Assembly: GCA_964387945.1 (NCBI GenBank)
Contig: CAYLYX010000003.1
Location: 124,001 to 188,000, forward strand
Direction: 5' to 3'
DNA length: 64,000 nucleotides
Source of the DNA: Parvicella sp964387945
GTDB taxonomy: Bacteria > Bacteroidota > Bacteroidia > Flavobacteriales_D > Parvicellaceae
Every line of letters begins with the position of its first letter. Position 1 is the first letter of the stretch. The translations under genes were made by a program, and so were the position numbers. The notes beneath the pieces are model-generated. The model worked only from the letters and a program-made list of their open reading frames with translations. It made no database searches and had not been told where the DNA came from. Positions 26,978 to 35,966 of this stretch are shown one piece after another.

Positions 26978-27430
26978 ATGAAAGCACTTTACCTTGCGAT
27001 TTTATTCGTATTGCCTGCTCTTGTTTTTGGACAAGCTGAGGTACAAGAAGTTACTTGGGAAAACCTAAAAGTTCAGAATTTTGAGGTATCAACGAGTGCC
27101 GCAACTGGAATTGAATTTTCAAAGCCAATCTTTGATAGTAAGCAAAAGGAAATGGATGGACAGGAAATTATCATCGCTGGAAATTACCATGTGTTGAATA
27201 ATTTCGGAAGTAAAACTTTTTTGCTTTCTAAAGATGAGATCATCAAAACGCCCATGCAACGAGATGAGGTGATTCGTTTGATCATGGAAGATGATCCAGA
27301 AATTTACTTTGGTCGAAAATTAAAATTGAAAGGTGTCCTTCACATCGATACCAATGAAGATGCTGAGACCATTTACTACATCACAGACGTGAAGAAAGTA
27401 AAAAATACGGGTACGGTAGCAGGAGAGTAG
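26978..27430 (+). CDS. DUF3299-like secreted protein (paralogue 3, divergent)
   Basis: A 150-aa protein with a signal peptide (ending VFGQ) and the family words VTWENLKV, MDGQEIIIAGNY and LKGVLHIDTNED. The mature part has no cysteine at all. It is separated from paralogue 2 by 112 nt holding a TATCTTTA element (26944-26951), so it may have its own promoter. Its stop abuts that of the convergent thiL. Confidence 0.65.
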   Translation: MKALYLAILFVLPALVFGQAEVQEVTWENLKVQNFEVSTSAATGIEFSKPIFDSKQKEMDGQEIIIAGNYHVLNNFGSKTFLLSKDEIIKTPMQRDEVIRLIMEDDPEIYFGRKLKLKGVLHIDTNEDAETIYYITDVKKVKNTGTVAGE

Positions 27431-28477
27431 TTACGCTTCTTTATCACTTTCAAAACTGTCCCAGCCTTGCGCTTTCAGTGGAGTTACACTTCCTCCTGAA
27501 GTAACTAAATTCGCACCTTGACTTGCATCGGTCATATGTCCGATCACCGTCCAGTGCGGATTTCCTTTGATTTTATCGAAATCAGCTTGTGAGATGGTAA
27601 AGAGTAGTTCGTAATCTTCACCACCGCTCAAGGCAGCTACGGTTGGATCCATATCAAACTCACGAATCACCTTGTGTGTCATTGGGTCAATCGGAATCTT
27701 CTCTTCGTAGAGACTGCATCCCACTTTACTTTTCTGACACAAATGATAAATTTCTGAAGCCAAACCGTCTGAGATGTCAATCATGCTGGTAGGTTTTACA
27801 CCCAATTCGGTCAGAAACTTGATCACATCTTTTCTAGCCTCTGGTTTGAGTTGGCGCTCGAGTACGTAGTCGTATCCTTCTAGTTCAGGCTGCATATTGG
27901 GGTTTACTTTCCAAACTTCTTTTTCACGCTGCAGTAGATTCAAACCGGCATAAGCGCCTCCTAAGTCACCTGAAACGACCAGTAGATCATTTTCCTGCGC
28001 ACCATCACGATAAGTAAGTTCTTCAGCCTTCGCTTCACCAATAGCCGTAATGCTGATGACCAATCCTTTCAAAGAAGCAGTCATGTCGCCACCCACGATG
28101 TCTACACCGTAGAAATTGGCAGCATGAATCATCCCTTCATAGATTTCGGCAATGGCTTCCACACTAAATTTGCTTGAAACCGCCAACGAAACAGTAATTT
28201 GCCTCGGTTGTGCGTTCATGGCATAAATATCACTAAGGTTAACCACCACAGCTTTGTATCCCACATGCTTCAACGGACTAAAAACCAGATCAAAATGCAC
28301 GCCCTCCACGAGCATGTCAGTAGAGACAACCGTTTTTCGATTCTCATGATCCAATACGGCTGCATCGTCACCAATACCTTTGAGTGTGCTTGAATGATGA
28401 AGCTTTACGTTTTGGGTGAGGTAATCAATGAGTTTGAATTCTCCAAGGTCTTTTAGGTCGTTGTACTTTTCGCTCAT
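27431..28477 (-). CDS. thiL: Thiamine-monophosphate kinase
   Basis: Cytoplasmic enzyme that makes thiamine diphosphate from thiamine monophosphate and ATP. The 348 aa carry the PurM/ThiL fold signatures: KGIGDDAAVLD near the N-terminus, VSTDMLVEGVHFD, VVGGDMTAS-like IVGGDMTASLKG, ISDGLASE and SGGEDYELLF. Length is normal. It lies downstream of tig with a terminator between them. Confidence 0.94.
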   Translation of the reverse strand: MSEKYNDLKDLGEFKLIDYLTQNVKLHHSSTLKGIGDDAAVLDHENRKTVVSTDMLVEGVHFDLVFSPLKHVGYKAVVVNLSDIYAMNAQPRQITVSLAVSSKFSVEAIAEIYEGMIHAANFYGVDIVGGDMTASLKGLVISITAIGEAKAEELTYRDGAQENDLLVVSGDLGGAYAGLNLLQREKEVWKVNPNMQPELEGYDYVLERQLKPEARKDVIKFLTELGVKPTSMIDISDGLASEIYHLCQKSKVGCSLYEEKIPIDPMTHKVIREFDMDPTVAALSGGEDYELLFTISQADFDKIKGNPHWTVIGHMTDASQGANLVTSGGSVTPLKAQGWDSFESDKEA

Positions 28478-28493
28478 GGTATATCATTTTAAC

Positions 28494-28529
28494 AAAAAAG
28501 GTATCCATCTGCTGACGAATACCTTTTTA
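28494..28529 (-). terminator. Rho-independent terminator of tig
   Basis: AAAAAGGTAT (28495-28504) pairs perfectly with ATACCTTTTT (28519-28528) around a 14-nt loop, giving a U-rich end in the minus direction. It lies 18 nt beyond the tig stop. Confidence 0.7.
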
Positions 28530-28546
28530 ATTATTGTGTAATCTGA

Positions 28547-29902
28547 TTAGTTCTTTTGTGCTTCCTTCACAAAGTCATCGTAAGACAACTCTTTCTCTTT
28601 CAGGTTTACGGTATCTTTCAAGAACGCGATAACCTTAAGGTCATAAAGTTGTTCAAACAACTTTTGCGCTTCTTCTCTGTTTTCTAAAACTTTTCTAGCA
28701 TTAGCGGTTAGTTCTTCGTCTACAGGAACCATCATGCCGTACTGCGCATATTGATTTGCCAAAAGGTTTTTCGTGTGGTTCAGCACTTCGTCAAACTCAA
28801 CTTTGATATCGTTGTCTTTGATGATTCTGTTTTCTACTAATTGCCACTTCAATGAATTGGCATATTGCTCGTATTCATTCTCTACGTCTTCCATAGAAAT
28901 GTCTTCTTTGCTACTTGAAAGGATCCATTTTTTAAGAAAATCGTGTGGTAAATCTAGTTTTAGTTTGTCAAGTGTAATGTCAGCAAAGTCTCTCTTGAAC
29001 AAACGGTCACTATCCTGAGCAAACATTTGACTAAGCTCTGCAGAGATTTTTTCTCTCATTGCGTCAACACCTTCAATTGTTCCTTCGCCATAAACCTTGT
29101 CGATCAATTCTTGATTCACCTCAGCTGGCTCCATTCGTTTGATTTCTGTAACCTTTAGCTCTACATTTTTATTGTAAGCTGCAGCAGCTTCTTTAGAAAT
29201 ACCCAACATCGCTCCCATGTCTGCATCTCCTCTAGAGATAGACTTTGGATCAAGAATCAAAACGTCACCAGTTTTTACTCCGGTTAGTTTCTTTTTCATT
29301 TTCTCGTCTTCCAAGAATTCAATTGCAACAGTCGAGTTGTGCTCAAAACCACCTTCAAGAACTTCGTCATTTTCATCCAATTCTCTGAATGTTGACCAGA
29401 TCATGTCTTTTGCTTCGCTCTTGTCTACAGGAGTCATTTTTCCGTATCTTCTTGCGAAGTCTTCAATTTGCTTATCAACTAAAGAATCGTCAATTTTCAC
29501 TCTGTTAAAAGGATATTTTGTCTTCCCATCTAGTTTTAAGTCAAACTCAGGAGCTAAACCGATTTCAAACGAAAACTCCATATCAGAAGGGTTTTTCCAA
29601 TCGATGTCTTGATTGTCATCTGATTTAGGAAGTGGATTTCCTAACACATTCAATTGATTATCCTTAATATGATTTTGGATCGCTTGGTTTAGTAATTTGT
29701 CGATCTCTTCAGCCAAAATTGACGGTCCGTACTTCTTTTTAACGATAGAAGAAGGTACTTGCCCCGGTCTGAACCCTGGCATTTGAATTTGCTTACGGTA
29801 CTTTTTGATCGAACCTTCGTAGCTCTCAATGTAATCTTCTTTAGCAATCTTTACAGTAAGGATCGCATTTAAATCGTCAATCTTGTTTTCTAAAACATCC
29901 AT
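28547..29902 (-). CDS. tig: Trigger factor
   Basis: Ribosome-bound chaperone with peptidyl-prolyl isomerase activity. The 451 aa have the N-terminal ribosome-binding domain, including the FRPGQVP version of the signature (GFRPGQVP, residues 43-50). A PPIase-like middle domain (about 155-245) and the helical C-terminal arms (250-450) follow. Sequence divergence in the PPIase region is usual for Bacteroidota. It sits between thiL and tRNA-Leu. Confidence 0.93.
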   Translation of the reverse strand: MDVLENKIDDLNAILTVKIAKEDYIESYEGSIKKYRKQIQMPGFRPGQVPSSIVKKKYGPSILAEEIDKLLNQAIQNHIKDNQLNVLGNPLPKSDDNQDIDWKNPSDMEFSFEIGLAPEFDLKLDGKTKYPFNRVKIDDSLVDKQIEDFARRYGKMTPVDKSEAKDMIWSTFRELDENDEVLEGGFEHNSTVAIEFLEDEKMKKKLTGVKTGDVLILDPKSISRGDADMGAMLGISKEAAAAYNKNVELKVTEIKRMEPAEVNQELIDKVYGEGTIEGVDAMREKISAELSQMFAQDSDRLFKRDFADITLDKLKLDLPHDFLKKWILSSSKEDISMEDVENEYEQYANSLKWQLVENRIIKDNDIKVEFDEVLNHTKNLLANQYAQYGMMVPVDEELTANARKVLENREEAQKLFEQLYDLKVIAFLKDTVNLKEKELSYDDFVKEAQKN

Positions 29903-29941
29903 TCCTAACGGTTTTTCAAATTTTCGGGAATATCCCTGATC

Positions 29942-29973
29942 AAATAAAAAATGGCATCACGCGGTGGCGTGAC
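29942..29973 (-). terminator. Terminator downstream of tRNA-Leu
   Basis: On the minus strand TCACGC (29972-29967) pairs with GCGTGA (29962-29957), loop CACC, followed by a T-run (TGCCATTTTTT). A second 7-bp stem (GTGACAC/GTGTCAC, 29996 region) just upstream may compete or add strength. Confidence 0.55.
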
Positions 29974-30034
29974 ACCATTAAGTTTTTTGGTGTGTCACCG
30001 TTGAACAAATAATGATTCAACAGTACTTCAAACT

Positions 30035-30119
30035 TGGTGCGGATGGAGGGAGTCGAACCCACACACCTCTCGGCACTAGATCCTAAGTCTAGCGTGTCTA
30101 CCAATTTCACCACATCCGC
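30035..30119 (-). tRNA. tRNA-Leu (anticodon UAG)
   Basis: The minus strand folds into a class II cloverleaf. The acceptor stem is GCGGATG with CATCCGC, then discriminator A and an encoded CCA. The D-loop contains AATTGGTAGAC, the anticodon stem is CTAGA/TCTAG with loop CTTAGGA (anticodon TAG), a variable arm follows, and the T-loop contains GTTCGAC. The position-8 T and long variable arm fit leucine. Confidence 0.96.
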
Positions 30120-30212
30120 ATATTTCTGACTCGTTTGCCAAAAATTGGATTGCAAAGATACTTCTTTTTTTGATTTTGCAAATTTCAGAGACAAAAATTA
30201 TTAGACTCTACC

Positions 30213-31613
30213 TTAGATGTGAATTGGGTTGTTATCCCATGCTGCCAAAGCAGCTTCTTTCACAGCCTCAGAATAGGTAGGGTGAGGATGACAAATTCGA
30301 GCAATGTCTTCTGCGGAAGCTCTGTACTCCATCGCCACAACTGCTTCCATGATCAAGTCAGCTGCTCTAGGTGCTACCATGTGCACACCCAATACTTCGT
30401 CAGTTGCTTTGTCTGCAATGATTTTTACCACACCTTGAATATCCATACTTGCTCTAGCTCTTCCCAACGCTCTGATTGGGAAAGAACCTACTTTGTATTC
30501 ATTTCCTGAAGCCTTTACCTCTTCTTCTGTTTTTCCAACTGAAGCAACTTCTGGCCATGTATACACTACTCCTGGAATCAAGTTGTAGTCTATGTGAGGT
30601 TGTTGTCCAGCCATCAGCTCTGCTACATAAACACCTTCCTCCTCAGCTTTGTGGGCTAGCATGGTGCCTTTTACTACATCACCAATAGCATAAACACCAG
30701 GCACGGAAGTCTCGCAATGATCGTTGGTAGGAATCATTCCTCTTTTATCTGTTTCAATGCCAATGTTTTCTAATCCTAAACCATCTGTATAAGGTTTTCT
30801 ACCTACCGCAACCAAACAATAATCACCTTCGATTTTCACTTCTTCTCCTTTCTTGTTGTTGGCCGTAACTGTTACACCCTTTCCTGTGTTTTCTACCTTT
30901 GTTACGGCATGATTGAAGTTGAATTTAAATCCTTCTTTTTTCAGAATTCTCAACAACTCCTTACTGCACGTTCCGTCCATCATCGGAATAATGGTGTCAG
31001 CGTATTCCACCACAGAAACGTCTGCGCCTAATCGTGCATAAACACTTCCCAGTTCAAGACCAATGACGCCACCACCAATAACGATGAGGTGCTTAGGAAC
31101 TTCAGAAAGGCTAAGTGCTTCTGTAGATGTGATGATGCGTTTCTTATCGGGTTCCATACCCGGGAAATAGTTAGGTTTTGAACCTGTTGCAATGATCACC
31201 TTATCCGTTTGAAGTGTAGTCTCTCCAGATTCACCAGTCACTTTAATAGTGTTTTTATCAACAAAAGAGCCCAATCCATGATGAACATCGATTTTGTTTT
31301 TATCCATCAGGTATTTGATGCCATCACAGGTTTGAGAAACCACACCATTTTTTCTCTCGATGAGTTGTTTCATATTCACCTTGATGTCTCCAGTGTCAAT
31401 GCCGTGCTCTTCGAAATTATGCTTCGCGTTAAAAAAATGTTCGCTGGAATCTAGCAGTGCCTTGGACGGGATGCACCCCACATTCAGACAAGTTCCTCCT
31501 AGCGTATTGTATTTCTCAATAATCGCTGTTTTCATTCCCAATTGCGCACAACGGATGGCTGCAACATAACCTCCTGGCCCTGAACCGATAACGGTAACAT
31601 CGTATTTGCTCAT
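30213..31613 (-). CDS. lpdA: Dihydrolipoyl dehydrogenase (E3)
   Basis: Flavoprotein that reoxidises lipoamide in pyruvate and 2-oxoglutarate dehydrogenase complexes and the glycine cleavage system. The 466 aa have the FAD site GSGPGGYVAA, the redox disulphide CLNVGC (residues 43-48), the NAD site GGGVIGLELGS, and the C-terminal HPHPTYSE catalytic His-Glu pair. Length is normal. It is monocistronic and divergent from the lipoprotein at 31762. Confidence 0.96.
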   Translation of the reverse strand: MSKYDVTVIGSGPGGYVAAIRCAQLGMKTAIIEKYNTLGGTCLNVGCIPSKALLDSSEHFFNAKHNFEEHGIDTGDIKVNMKQLIERKNGVVSQTCDGIKYLMDKNKIDVHHGLGSFVDKNTIKVTGESGETTLQTDKVIIATGSKPNYFPGMEPDKKRIITSTEALSLSEVPKHLIVIGGGVIGLELGSVYARLGADVSVVEYADTIIPMMDGTCSKELLRILKKEGFKFNFNHAVTKVENTGKGVTVTANNKKGEEVKIEGDYCLVAVGRKPYTDGLGLENIGIETDKRGMIPTNDHCETSVPGVYAIGDVVKGTMLAHKAEEEGVYVAELMAGQQPHIDYNLIPGVVYTWPEVASVGKTEEEVKASGNEYKVGSFPIRALGRARASMDIQGVVKIIADKATDEVLGVHMVAPRAADLIMEAVVAMEYRASAEDIARICHPHPTYSEAVKEAALAAWDNNPIHI

Positions 31614-31699
31614 TCTTTTTGTTTTAATTATCTAATGATCGGTAAAATTAGCAATAATCATTAGACCTGTTTTGTGCATTTGAAATTTTCTATAGTTTT

Positions 31700-31729
31700 T
31701 TTGGATATTAAAAACAATATGTATCTTCG
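31700..31729 (+). promoter_or_regulatory. Promoter of the TPR/OmpA-like lipoprotein
   Basis: TTTG (31700-31703) preceded by a T-run, 18 nt, TATCTTCG (31722-31729). It belongs to the TAnnTTCGCA class also seen before ileS and exbB. The start codon is 32 nt downstream. Confidence 0.6.
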
Positions 31730-31761
31730 CACGGATTTATAATTGTAAAAATTAACGAGTA

Positions 31762-33468
31762 ATGAACAAAAGATTTAAAACAATCGCAATGGCATCTGCT
31801 GTAACAGGTGGACTGATCATGAGCAGTTGTGCGCTTGTAAAAGACCTTGAGTATAAGGTTCTAGAGGATCCGTTAGAAATGCACGGTGACGAAGTGAAGT
31901 TAAAAATGACTGCTACATTTGTTGAGAAAGGTCTTAACAAAAAGGCGAGTGTAAAAGTTACCCCAATATTTGTTTGTACGGATGGAACAGAAATTCCATT
32001 TGATTCAAGAGAGTTCCAGGGAGAGAAAGCTGCTGGAAATGGAGAAGTGATTACAAAAGCAGGGAAAACGGTTACTTACGAAAGCAAGAGAGCTTACCAG
32101 CCATGTATGGAAGAAGGTGAAGTGATTGTGCGAATCGAGCCTAAGAAAGGAGATAAAGAAAAAGATCCTATAACGACTGAAGCAATTGCGGCAGGAACTA
32201 TCATTACTCCTTACCTTATTCAGTTGGATGACCAAGTAATGGTGGCGGATGATAACTTTGTAAGAGTTACGTCTCATGATACTGTTGCTGTCATTAACTA
32301 TGACAAAGGTAAATTTAATGTGAAGTCATCTGAGTTGAAGCAAGATGACATCAAAGGATTGGAAGGATTCATTACAATGGCTCAGACCAACGAAAGAAGA
32401 GATATTAAAGGTTACAACATCATTTCGTTTGCATCTCCTGAAGGTGAGATCGATTTGAATGAGAACTTAGCTTCTGATCGTGCTGGTTCTGCCGAAGGTT
32501 ACTTGACTAACTTCTACAAAAAATCAAAAATCGAAACGGTTCCTACAATTACCAAAACACCAAAAGGTGAAGACTGGGTAGGATTTAAGCAAGAAGTTGA
32601 AAAAACTTCACACGAAGACAAAGATTTGATCTTGCGCGTTTTGGAAATGACTTCTGATCTGAACAAAAGAGAGGAAGACATCAGAAACATGGCAAAAACA
32701 TATACTTTCCTTGAGAAAGAAGTGTTGCCACAGTTGAGAAGATCACAAATCGTTTGTACTTATGACAAAGTGGGATGGAGTGATGACGAATTGAAGCAAT
32801 TGTCTAAATCTAACCCTGATACACTTACAGTAGAAGAGCTACTTTATACTGCTGAATTGGTAGATGATCTAAACGAGAAGTTGAGAATTTACAAAGAAGC
32901 TGAGAGAATGTACGGTGACGATTGGAGAACATCTAACAACGTTGGGTACATCTTGTACATGCAAAACGATGTGAATGGAGCTAAAGGTAAGTTTGAAAAA
33001 GCTTATGAGTTAGATCAAAACGAAATCGTAACGAACAACCTTGGAGCTGTTATCCATATGGGTGGTGACAGAGACAGAGCTAAAGAATTGTTTGAGCAAG
33101 CTGGAAGTTCTGATGAGACTTCTTACAACTTAGGATTGGTATCTATTCAAGAGTCAACTAGCGGTAGCTACGATGAAGCGCTTGAGAAAATGGGTAACAA
33201 CGAAACGTTTAACGTTGCTTTAGCAATGGTATTGAACGGAGATAACGAAGGTGGTCTAAGCATGATTGACAAAGCAGCTGATGCAGATGCGGCTTATGCT
33301 TATTACCTTAAGGCAGTTGTTGGAGCAAGAACTAACAATGCTGACATGGTTGTAGACAACTTGAAGACAGCTATCTCTAAAGATGCGGCATACAAGGCTA
33401 AAGCAGCTAAGGATGCAGAATTCATCAAATTTAGAGAAGTTGATGCATTCAAAGCAGTAGTTCAATAA
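31762..33468 (+). CDS. Lipoprotein with OmpA-like and TPR regions
   Basis: A 568-aa protein. The signal peptide ends in the lipobox MSSC (Cys23), so it should be lipidated. A beta-rich region (30-180) precedes an OmpA-like segment (about 200-260) with IISFASPEG and a NENLASDRA end, typical of peptidoglycan-binding OmpA domains. The C-terminal half has TPR-type helices (about 380-560: NNVGYILYMQNDVNGA, AKELFEQAG). Strong promoter and terminator mark a well expressed single gene. It probably links the outer membrane to peptidoglycan or other proteins; exact role unknown. Confidence 0.75.
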   Translation: MNKRFKTIAMASAVTGGLIMSSCALVKDLEYKVLEDPLEMHGDEVKLKMTATFVEKGLNKKASVKVTPIFVCTDGTEIPFDSREFQGEKAAGNGEVITKAGKTVTYESKRAYQPCMEEGEVIVRIEPKKGDKEKDPITTEAIAAGTIITPYLIQLDDQVMVADDNFVRVTSHDTVAVINYDKGKFNVKSSELKQDDIKGLEGFITMAQTNERRDIKGYNIISFASPEGEIDLNENLASDRAGSAEGYLTNFYKKSKIETVPTITKTPKGEDWVGFKQEVEKTSHEDKDLILRVLEMTSDLNKREEDIRNMAKTYTFLEKEVLPQLRRSQIVCTYDKVGWSDDELKQLSKSNPDTLTVEELLYTAELVDDLNEKLRIYKEAERMYGDDWRTSNNVGYILYMQNDVNGAKGKFEKAYELDQNEIVTNNLGAVIHMGGDRDRAKELFEQAGSSDETSYNLGLVSIQESTSGSYDEALEKMGNNETFNVALAMVLNGDNEGGLSMIDKAADADAAYAYYLKAVVGARTNNADMVVDNLKTAISKDAAYKAKAAKDAEFIKFREVDAFKAVVQ

Positions 33469-33490
33469 GAAGATTAAAATCAACTATATT

Positions 33491-33525
33491 AAAGGCTTCC
33501 GTCTATTTGCGGAAGCCTTTTTTTG
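33491..33525 (+). terminator. Rho-independent terminator
   Basis: AAAGGCTTCCG (33491-33501) pairs perfectly over 11 bp with CGGAAGCCTTT (33510-33520), loop 8 nt, followed by a T-tract. It lies just after the lipoprotein gene. Confidence 0.9.
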
Positions 33526-33620
33526 TGCTTTAAATTGAGATTTGAAACTTTACCTAACTGAAAACGACCATTAAACGATTTAATCATTCACAGTAATGTA
33601 ATTTTTTTTAATTTGGCACC

Positions 33621-33649
33621 TTGTAAAAGAAACGGAAACGTTATATTCG
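33621..33649 (+). promoter_or_regulatory. Promoter of the exbB-exbD operon
   Basis: TTG (33621-33623), 18 nt, TATATTCG (33642-33649). The TTCGCA ending matches the ileS and 31762 promoters. The ATG lies 44 nt downstream, with an A-rich leader. Confidence 0.5.
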
Positions 33650-33693
33650 CACAAATTTATTATCGAGATTAAAGAAGAACTTAATTAAACACT

Positions 33694-34569
33694 ATGAAAA
33701 AGGTATTCACATTATTAGCAGTTACTGGACTTTTGTCTACTGGAGCGTTTGCTAACGATACAACAATGGTAGAGAACGCAGATGGTTCAAAAATGTACTA
33801 TGTTCTTGATGCAGCTAGCGGAGATACATTAAATTCTTGGGAAGAAGCAGCTCCAGTTGTTGAGGAACCAGAGGTTGCAGAGCCGGAAAATACGGTTACT
33901 GAAGGTGGAGAGAAGAAAGGAGAAGAAGAGGAAGATTTTGATATCGTACAAGAGTTGAAACGATATTTCATCGATGGGTCACCAGTGTTTATGACCTTCG
34001 TATTATTGACTTTGATCTTCGGTTTGGCGTTGAGCATCGAGAGAATCATTTACCTAACAATGGCTACTACTAACAACAAGAAATTGTTGGCTAAGATTGA
34101 GGAGGCATTGAACTCAGGTGGTGTTGAAGCGGCTAAGGAAGTTTGTAGAAACACAAGAGGACCAGTTGCTTCTATCTTTTACCAAGGTTTAGATCGATCA
34201 TCGGAGGGAGTTGATATGGCAGAGAAAGCTGTGATCTCTTACGGTGGAGTTCAAATGGGATTATTAGAGAAAGGATTACCTTGGATCGGATTGATGATTG
34301 CACTAGCACCAATGCTTGGATTTATGGGTACGGTAATCGGGATGATCCAAACGTTTGACTTGATCGGTGAAACAGGAGATGCAGATCCAAAAGATATGGC
34401 AGTAGGTATCAAGCTTGCCTTGATTACAACGGTATCGGGTCTTATTGTAGCGATCATTCTGCAAATCTTCTACAACTACATCGTTTCAAAGATTGATTCT
34501 TTGGTAAACGAAATGGAAGATGCATCCATCTCATTGATTGATTTGGTTGTTAAGCACAGCAAAAAGTAA
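33694..34569 (+). CDS. ExbB/TolQ/MotA proton-channel family protein
   Basis: A 291-aa inner-membrane protein. It has a signal-peptide-like N-terminus (1-20), an acidic Pro/Glu-rich periplasmic stretch (47-85), one helix at about 95-115, and two more at about 190-215 and 235-260. Motifs GLALSIERIIYL and LGFMGTVIGMIQTFD are the ExbB/TolQ signature of the pore. It would power an outer-membrane process by proton flow together with the ExbD proteins downstream. Four genes with gaps of 30, 10 and 13 nt form one operon. Confidence 0.92.
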   Translation: MKKVFTLLAVTGLLSTGAFANDTTMVENADGSKMYYVLDAASGDTLNSWEEAAPVVEEPEVAEPENTVTEGGEKKGEEEEDFDIVQELKRYFIDGSPVFMTFVLLTLIFGLALSIERIIYLTMATTNNKKLLAKIEEALNSGGVEAAKEVCRNTRGPVASIFYQGLDRSSEGVDMAEKAVISYGGVQMGLLEKGLPWIGLMIALAPMLGFMGTVIGMIQTFDLIGETGDADPKDMAVGIKLALITTVSGLIVAIILQIFYNYIVSKIDSLVNEMEDASISLIDLVVKHSKK

Positions 34570-34599
34570 TAGGAGTTTAATCGATTAAACATTCAGCAT

Positions 34600-35208
34600 A
34601 TGAATGATAAAATTATAAATATTAGTTCTAAGGTCATTATGGCTCTGATCATCGTGGTGGGAATCATCCTTTCTGTGATCATAATGGGCTACGGAAACCC
34701 TAAAGGTTATGATGATCAGGATATCTATAACCTAGGAAAGGAGGTAGCGATCAAGGAAGGAATGAACAAGAAATTGGATCAGGCCGAACTGGATTCTTAT
34801 ATCGAGAAAACAGGTACAGACATCAAGAATAAAAAGATGGAAGAACAAGATGGTCATGTTTTTACAGCTATCATCTTTACCAGAACTATTCTTTACGTTG
34901 CACTTGGTTTAATCGCAATCGCCTTGATTATAGGATTAGTAGGTGAGCCTAAAAAGTACATCAAAGGAATTGCTGGAGTAATTGGTCTGGCACTGCTGGT
35001 GTTCATTGTTTGGAAAACATCTACGGATGTGCTTCCGGAAGGATTACTTGCCAAGAATGCTGCGCTTGCTCAAGAAGGAAAAGAACCAATTTACGATAGT
35101 ACAGGAATGAAGTTGGCAGGAGGTGCTATCACAAGTTCTATCATTTTGATTTTTATTGCAGTTGCAGCTTGGATTGGTAGTGCAGTCTACAAGGTTGTGA
35201 AATCATAA
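34600..35208 (+). CDS. Conserved membrane protein of the exbB-exbD operon
   Basis: A 202-aa protein with about four membrane helices (residues 11-30, 85-105, 110-130, 170-195) and a charged segment between the first two. It is not recognised as a named family. A gene of this size at this position, between exbB and exbD, is common in Bacteroidota operons of this type, so a structural role in the complex is plausible. Confidence 0.7.
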   Translation: MNDKIINISSKVIMALIIVVGIILSVIIMGYGNPKGYDDQDIYNLGKEVAIKEGMNKKLDQAELDSYIEKTGTDIKNKKMEEQDGHVFTAIIFTRTILYVALGLIAIALIIGLVGEPKKYIKGIAGVIGLALLVFIVWKTSTDVLPEGLLAKNAALAQEGKEPIYDSTGMKLAGGAITSSIILIFIAVAAWIGSAVYKVVKS

Positions 35209-35218
35209 ACTGTCTAGG

Positions 35219-35953
35219 ATGGCGAAGAGAGAATTAGAAGAAATAAATGCAAGTTCGATGGCGGACATCGCCTTCCTACTGTTGGTATTCTTCCTTGTGA
35301 CGACCACCTTCAGTAAGGAAAATCAGGTGGAAGAAAAGCTGCCTAGAAAGACGGATGATCTTGAGACGAAACTTTATCCGCATAATATTTTGGAGATCTT
35401 AGCCAATAAGAACGATAGAATACTGATAGAGGGAGAGTTTGATATCGATGATCCAGCTGAGATCGCTGATTATGTCAGAGACTTCTTTATTCATCCTTCT
35501 TCTGAGGACAACGAGAAGTGGCCTGAGGTAAAGAAAGTGACTAAGCAGTTTTGTGTTTCTCAATTGGATGAATTGAATAGTAAGTTAGCTGAAGGGCAAG
35601 CTGGTGGAGTTTATGCAGATAGTGTGGAATCTTTAGAGAAGCAGATTTACAAGTATGAGAATAAGTTGATGACATGTGAGCTATTGGGAGGTTCTTATAA
35701 TGAAATTTCTCCTAAGGCGGTTATTGCGATTACATTGGATAACTCAACGAAGTATTCAACTTATATTGCCGTATTGGATGGAATTTTGACGGGATTGACA
35801 GATTTGAGAGATGAGTTGAGCATCAAACATTTCAAGAAACCATACACAGAATTGGACAAGGATATTCCAGAAGAGGCGGATATGATTGAGGCATGTCAGA
35901 CGGTTTATCCTAAGAGAATATTTAAGGCGAAAGGAATTGCCTCGGACGAATAA
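35219..35953 (+). CDS. ExbD/TolR-type protein (long form)
   Basis: A 244-aa biopolymer-transport protein. The N-terminal segment EINASSMADIAFLLLVFFLVTTTF is the single ExbD helix with its conserved proton-carrying aspartate (MAD). The periplasmic domain is about 100 residues longer than usual ExbD and includes a Cys/Glu-rich insert (LNSKLAEGQAGG near 100-140). It forms the stator with ExbB and the second ExbD. Confidence 0.87.
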   Translation: MAKRELEEINASSMADIAFLLLVFFLVTTTFSKENQVEEKLPRKTDDLETKLYPHNILEILANKNDRILIEGEFDIDDPAEIADYVRDFFIHPSSEDNEKWPEVKKVTKQFCVSQLDELNSKLAEGQAGGVYADSVESLEKQIYKYENKLMTCELLGGSYNEISPKAVIAITLDNSTKYSTYIAVLDGILTGLTDLRDELSIKHFKKPYTELDKDIPEEADMIEACQTVYPKRIFKAKGIASDE

Positions 35954-35966
35954 AGATTGATTAATT

